Part shown: piece after piece, positions 51,228 to 55,326 of the stretch
Layout: the number at the start of each line of letters is the position of its first letter
Position numbering within the stretch: the first letter of the stretch is position 1
NCBI GenBank assembly: GCA_017882375.1
Contig: JADGPP010000011.1
Location: 1-55,326, forward strand
Length of the DNA stretch: 55,326 nucleotides
Direction of reading: 5' to 3'
Source of the DNA: Solirubrobacteraceae bacterium
GTDB taxonomy: Bacteria > Actinomycetota > Thermoleophilia > Solirubrobacterales > Solirubrobacteraceae
Position numbers and translations under genes: made by a program
The notes under the pieces: model-generated
What the model saw: only the letters and a program-made list of their open reading frames with translations
Database searches by the model: none
What the model was told of the DNA's origin: nothing

Positions 51228-53153
51228 CTAGCCGGCCAGCGCCGGACGCTCTGCGAGCATGCGCTCGAGCTGGGGAAGCATGCGCCTCGTGGCATCCACC
51301 CCGTGCTCGATCAACGGCGCCGCGCGGTGGAAGTCGACCCAGGTGAAATCGGAGGTGTCGACGTCTATGCGCGCGTCGGCCGCGTTCGCCTCGAAGCTCC
51401 CGAGCTGGTACTGGAGCAACTGCAGCGCGTTCATCACCACGTCCAGCATCGTCGGCATGCCGCGGCTGCCGACGAGGTACGACAGCGGGTTGACCGCGTT
51501 GACCCGATCGCTCACGCGTGAGAACACGGTCCTGACTCCCTTGCGCAACGTCGGGATCACCATCACGGCGATGCAGACGTCGGCACCCATGTCGCGGACG
51601 AGCTCGACCGGCACCTGATCGACGACGGCACCGTCGACGAGCGCGCGACCGTCGCGCCGCACCGGGGCGAACACAGCTGGGATCGAAGCGCTCGCCCGGC
51701 AGGCATCCGCGAGCGAACCTGTGCCGATCCAGACCTGTTCGCCCGATTCGATGTCGGTGGCCGTCGCGCGAAACGGCAGCACGAGGTCCTCAAATGTCCC
51801 GGTGATTCCGAGCTCTGCGAGCACCGCCTTGAGCCGGTTGCCCGCGAGTAGGCCGGGCCGCGCGACCGTCGGGTCGATCACCGACAGCGCCTTGCGCTTC
51901 GTGCCGAACCGCCCTGCGCGCGCGACCAGCTCCTCGGCGCTGAGCCCGGCCGCGTAGGCGGCGCCGACGATCGAGCCCATGCTCGTGCCGGCGAGGAGGT
52001 CAATCGGGATGCCGGCATCCTCGAGCGTCTTGAGCACCCCGATGTGCGCGAGGCCGAAGGCCGCGCCGCCCGCGAGCGCCACGCCGATGCTCGCTCCCCT
52101 GACCTTGCGCGCCAGCCGCTCCAGCACCAGCGCGGCCGGGGAGCGCGGGTGCTCCAGCAGGTAGAGGGCGGCCGCGGCCGGCTCCAGCCGCCGCAGCGAC
52201 GGGTCCTCGGGAAGCACGAACGGCTCGCAGCGGTTGATCGGCGGCCGTGCGCTGGCGCCGTTGTGGAGATCGACCACGCGCAGGACTCGCGTGCGCGATA
52301 GGTGGCCATCGCCGCGGCCGGCGTCCGATCGGGCGACGAGCTCGACGACCACGTCGCAGACCTCGCCCGCGATCGCGCCGAGCTGCCCGAAGTCGAGCAC
52401 GACGAGCGGATAGCGCGGATTGAGCGCCTCGATCAAAGCGGTGAGCCGCCGCGGCGCGTCCTCGGCAAGCTCACTCAGCGACAGCACCGCGAGGTCGGCG
52501 TCGCGTTCGAGGCGACGCGCGAAGCCGTCGTAGCCATCCAGGAGGAGCTCAGCGTCGCTCGACGGCGCCTGCTCCGTGAACCCGATCAGCGCGACCTCCA
52601 TGCCGACCTGCCGGCGCAGCAGCGCGGCGAGGCAGTGCGCGACGAGCGTCTTGCCCCGCAGCCCATCCTCGCCACAGACGCCGATCGTCAGCGTCGAGCG
52701 ACATGGAACCTCGGCGCGCGTTCGCGCGTCGAGTTGCTGCGAGAGGTCACGCGCGATGCAGGTGACGAGCTTGGCGTTGCGCTCGGTCAGACGGCGGAAC
52801 TCGGCGCCGTCGAGCGCAAGCAGGCGCGCCGGCCGCGACACCCGGACGGTCGCAGTGCGCCGGCCGCCGAGCAGGAGCGCGACCTCGCCGAGGTGGCAGC
52901 CAGGCCCGAGCCGGTTGACGACCTGCGGCTCGGCGCCGCCGCCGACGATCTCGAGCTCCCCGTGTGCGACAACGATGAAGTCGCCCCCCTCATCGCCCTC
53001 GCAAAACAGCGTGTCGCCCCGGCGGTAGGAGAGCTCGCGGAACCGGGCGGCGAGCTCCTGCAGCTCGGCGGGGTCGAGCGAGCCGAACATCGGGATGCCG
53101 GCGAGCAGTGCGACCCGCTCGACTAGCTCCGTGCCTCTCGCAGTCGCGGCCAT
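51228..53153 (-). CDS. Cyclic-nucleotide-binding patatin-like phospholipase
   Basis: 641 residues. Residues ~20-130 are a cNMP-binding barrel (GDTLFCEGDEGGDFIVVAHG, GEVALLLGGRRTATVRVSRP). A middle domain (~150-340) resembles a MinD/P-loop-like fold without a clear Walker A (CGEDGLRGKTLVAH). The C-terminal patatin has GVALAGGAAFGLAHIGVLKT (oxyanion loop), GTSMGSIVGA (nucleophile Ser, ~388) and DGAVVDQVP (Asp of the dyad, ~503). NTE/RssA-like enzymes hydrolyse membrane lipids. Its neighbour makes the cyclic nucleotide that would gate it. Confidence 0.9.
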   Translation of the reverse strand: MAATARGTELVERVALLAGIPMFGSLDPAELQELAARFRELSYRRGDTLFCEGDEGGDFIVVAHGELEIVGGGAEPQVVNRLGPGCHLGEVALLLGGRRTATVRVSRPARLLALDGAEFRRLTERNAKLVTCIARDLSQQLDARTRAEVPCRSTLTIGVCGEDGLRGKTLVAHCLAALLRRQVGMEVALIGFTEQAPSSDAELLLDGYDGFARRLERDADLAVLSLSELAEDAPRRLTALIEALNPRYPLVVLDFGQLGAIAGEVCDVVVELVARSDAGRGDGHLSRTRVLRVVDLHNGASARPPINRCEPFVLPEDPSLRRLEPAAAALYLLEHPRSPAALVLERLARKVRGASIGVALAGGAAFGLAHIGVLKTLEDAGIPIDLLAGTSMGSIVGAAYAAGLSAEELVARAGRFGTKRKALSVIDPTVARPGLLAGNRLKAVLAELGITGTFEDLVLPFRATATDIESGEQVWIGTGSLADACRASASIPAVFAPVRRDGRALVDGAVVDQVPVELVRDMGADVCIAVMVIPTLRKGVRTVFSRVSDRVNAVNPLSYLVGSRGMPTMLDVVMNALQLLQYQLGSFEANAADARIDVDTSDFTWVDFHRAAPLIEHGVDATRRMLPQLERMLAERPALAG

Positions 53154-53159
53154 CGACTC

Positions 53160-55326
53160 TCAGCGCCTGCGCGCGATGTAGGAGTGGCCGGCGCGAACCG
53201 TCACCGTCTTGCGCCGCACGAAGTCCCGCACGGCGATCGTGTCGCGAGTGACGCGGAACAGGGTGCTCGTGCAACGGTCTTCGACCATCCAGATGGTGCC
53301 GCGGACACTCGCCGAGCCGAACCGGCCGCGGGTGCGGAACTTGCCGTGCCCGTTGCCCCACAGCCGTCGCGTATGGCTTGCCGCGATCCTTGCGGCCGCC
53401 GGGCAGCCGCGGAAGTTGCCGCCGGTCAGGACCTGTTCGGCGACCCCGTCGCGGCCCTGCTTGAGGATGAACACCCCGCCGTAGAATTCAGCCGAGCTGG
53501 TCCTGCCACCCGGCGCGGCGACCGTGATCGTGATCCGACCCGACGTCACATCGATCGTTGCTCCGAACGGGACCTGCGTGACGGTCCCCAGGTCGGTGAA
53601 CGTGCGCGCGCCGGGGAGCCTGATTTTCACGCTGCCGCTGACAGGCGCGGCGTTGAAGTCGCGCGCGAGCACGGGCGGCGGCGGCGGCGGCGCGGAAGCG
53701 TGGGCAGCCAACACGAACAGAGCAGGCGCAGCCGGCACGGCTGCTTCCGCAGCCGGCGCGGCCGCTTCCACAGTCTCGACCTCTGCGCCGCAGGTGCTGC
53801 TGGATTCTTCGTTGGCACCGTCGCCGCTGTAGGAGGCCCGCCAGTAGTAGGTCCCTGGCGCCAGCGTCTGGGCGCTTGAGGCGGGCACGACCCCTGCGCT
53901 CACGCTCGGTTCGCCCGCCGAGGCGATGAGTTTGGTGCACGCGTTGTCGGAGTAGACCTTGTAGCTGACCGTGCCGGTCGCTTTCGAGGCGTTGGCGCCG
54001 GTCAAGGTGGCGGTGTCGCTCACGGCGGTGCCTTCTTTGACCGTGATAGCAACACCCGACTGGCCTCCACCGGACAATGATGTCGTCGTCGTGGTGGGTG
54101 TGGACGGAGCGCCGGTGGTGAACGACACCGGGAAGGCTTGCCCGGCGCCCGAGGCGTTGCTGGCGACGAGCTCGGCGCAGTATTCCGTGCCGGCGCTCAA
54201 CCCGCTCAGCGAGACCGAGACCGGATGGAAGGTCGCGTCGGTGAAGGGGAGCGTCAGGGGCGTGGTGGAGCTGGCCGGCGAGCCTTGGGAGCCGCCGCTC
54301 GTGCACCATTGCGAGCCCGCCGGGCCGTAGGCGACGTGGTATTCGGTCGCCTGGCCGGTCGGGTTGACTTCGCCTTCGACGGTCGCGGTCGTCACTCCGG
54401 TCGCGACCGCATTAAAGGTGCGGGCGGACGCAGAGCCGGCGGTGAACGACACCGTGTTGCCTTCCCCGGCGCCCAAGGCGTTGCTGGCGACGAGCTCGGC
54501 GCAGTATTCCGTGCCGGCGCTCAACCCGCTCAGGGAGACCGAGACCGGATGGAAGGTCCCGTCCGTGAAGGGGAGCGTCACGGGCGTCGTGGAGCTGGCC
54601 GGCGAGCCTTGGGAGCCCTGGCTCGTGCACCATTCCGAGCTCGCCGGGCCGTAGGCGACGTGGTATTTGCTCGTCTGGCCGGCCGGGTTGACTTCGCCTT
54701 CGACGGTCGCGGTCGTCGCTGCGGTCGGGGACGCATTGAAGGTGCGGGCGGATGCAGAGCCGGCGGTGAACGGCGCCAGGTAGCCTTGCCCGGTGCCCGC
54801 GGCGTTGCTGGCGACGAGCTCGGCGCAGTATTCCGTGCCAGCGCTCAACCCGCTCAGGGGCACCGAGACCGGATGGAAGGTCTCGTCGGTGAAGGGGAGT
54901 GTCACGGGCGTGGTGGAGCTGGCCGGCGAGCCTTGGGAGCCGTTGCTCGCGCACCATTCCGAGCTCGCCAGAGCGTAGGCGACGTGGTATTCCGTCGCCT
55001 GGCCGACCGGGTTGACTGCGCCTTCGACGGTCGCTGTCGTCGCTGCGGTCGGAAACGCTTCGAAGGTGACGGTGGACGGAACGCCGGCGGTGAACGACAG
55101 CGGTTTGCCTTGCCCGGTGCCTGAGGCGTTGCTGGCGAAAGGCTCCGCGCAGTATTTGCTGCCGGCGCTCAAGCCACTCAGCGGGACCGAGCCATTATGG
55201 AAGGTCCCATCGGTGAAGGGGAGCGTCGCGGGCGTGGTGGAGCCGGCCGGCGAGCCTTTGGAGCCGAAGCTCGTGCACCATTCCGAGCTCGCCAGGCCGT
55301 AGGCGACGTGGTATTCGGTCGTCTGG
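53160..55326 (-). CDS. Large secreted repeat protein (fibronectin-III-like), 5' end outside the window
   Basis: At least 722 residues; the frame is open to the window edge, so the start and signal peptide are not seen. Four copies of a 108-residue unit (TEYHVAYGPASSEWCTSQGS ... LPFTDGTFHPVSVSLSGLSA ... GTEYCAELVASNASGTGQG) each carry two Cys, probably a disulfide. A BIg-like domain (SYKVYSDNACTKLIASAGEP), an Ala/Pro linker and a C-terminal domain (TRGRFGSASVRGTIWMVEDR, ending VTVRAGHSYIARRR) follow. Six bp before the patatin gene, so likely one operon: a surface protein with a membrane signalling pair. Confidence 0.85.
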   Translation of the reverse strand, partial: QTTEYHVAYGLASSEWCTSFGSKGSPAGSTTPATLPFTDGTFHNGSVPLSGLSAGSKYCAEPFASNASGTGQGKPLSFTAGVPSTVTFEAFPTAATTATVEGAVNPVGQATEYHVAYALASSEWCASNGSQGSPASSTTPVTLPFTDETFHPVSVPLSGLSAGTEYCAELVASNAAGTGQGYLAPFTAGSASARTFNASPTAATTATVEGEVNPAGQTSKYHVAYGPASSEWCTSQGSQGSPASSTTPVTLPFTDGTFHPVSVSLSGLSAGTEYCAELVASNALGAGEGNTVSFTAGSASARTFNAVATGVTTATVEGEVNPTGQATEYHVAYGPAGSQWCTSGGSQGSPASSTTPLTLPFTDATFHPVSVSLSGLSAGTEYCAELVASNASGAGQAFPVSFTTGAPSTPTTTTTSLSGGGQSGVAITVKEGTAVSDTATLTGANASKATGTVSYKVYSDNACTKLIASAGEPSVSAGVVPASSAQTLAPGTYYWRASYSGDGANEESSSTCGAEVETVEAAAPAAEAAVPAAPALFVLAAHASAPPPPPPVLARDFNAAPVSGSVKIRLPGARTFTDLGTVTQVPFGATIDVTSGRITITVAAPGGRTSSAEFYGGVFILKQGRDGVAEQVLTGGNFRGCPAAARIAASHTRRLWGNGHGKFRTRGRFGSASVRGTIWMVEDRCTSTLFRVTRDTIAVRDFVRRKTVTVRAGHSYIARRR
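54120..55326 (-). repeat. 324-bp tandem repeats in the secreted protein gene
   Basis: The block encoding the WC-containing segment recurs at 54304, 54628, 54952 and 55276, an exact 324-bp (108-codon) period with very high DNA identity. The array continues past the window edge. Confidence 0.95.

Noticed and set aside
1-55326. CRISPR arrays, complete insertion sequences, rRNA or intact tRNA genes
   Set aside because: No spaced identical short repeats with unique spacers, no complete transposase gene, and no foldable complete tRNA or rRNA sequence was found.

Overview
The window is high-GC, densely coded DNA with Shine-Dalgarno-led ATG/GTG starts, many stop/start overlaps (ATGA, GTGA), Tat/lipoprotein signals and actinobacterial families (Ddn-like F420 family, GAP family, WD40/STAND proteins, CHASE2 cyclase). 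This suggests an actinobacterium, most likely of the Thermoleophilia (Solirubrobacterales) type; the lineage is an inference from gene content, as no rRNA or other marker gene is present.

Positions 1-33,000 are mostly ordinary chromosome. A sugar ABC importer (ATPase, permease, Tat/lipoprotein binding protein; minus strand) abuts a galactose pair galT-galK whose 5' end is rearranged by a 41-bp tandem duplication. Next come a UbiA-like/UbiE-like quinone pair, two Rossmann-fold genes that lack any canonical start codon, a YbjQ protein, a lipoprotein and an O-methyltransferase. A STAS / SpoIIE-phosphatase / Clp-N-like operon (13.3-10.3 kb, minus) looks like a partner-switching stress module. The stretch 13.4-24.4 kb holds single metabolic genes with several decayed genes between them (DUF1697 stub, glyoxalase with an internal deletion), and a TetR gene divergent from an FMN reductase across a perfect 13-bp inverted repeat. 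At 24.4-30 kb lie an SQR-like / TusE-DsrC-like / DsrE2-like sulfur operon, an ArsR / DUF2892 / MMPL operon and an OsmC protein, a plausible reactive-sulfur and thiol-stress neighbourhood.

Positions 33,000-49,400 form an accessory region full of conflict genes, many broken. In order: HEPN/MNT toxin-antitoxin pair, a DUF1016 nuclease fragment fused against an unrelated gene fragment, a SIR2-domain gene, a tRNA 3'-end-like fragment, a DUF6036 nucleotidyltransferase/HTH pair, a frameshifted DUF262 stub, a P-loop protein with two RyR domains followed by a SLOG-family gene and a DUF4062 stub. Converging on these is an operon with a cyclic-nucleotide-binding fragment, a deleted MBL hydrolase, a 14-blade WD40 protein and a DUF4062-NACHT ATPase; the last two share a C-terminal zinc ribbon. 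IPT/TIG and tyrosine-integrase fragments lie at the right end. The RyR/SLOG/DUF4062 and WD40/NACHT zinc-ribbon cluster is the best candidate for an undescribed nucleotide-signalled defence system.

Positions 49,400-55,326 (minus) look like one operon: a large secreted protein with near-identical 324-bp repeats (cut by the window end), a cyclic-nucleotide-binding patatin-like phospholipase, and a CHASE2 adenylate/guanylate cyclase. The last two could form a cAMP-synthesis and cAMP-response pair.
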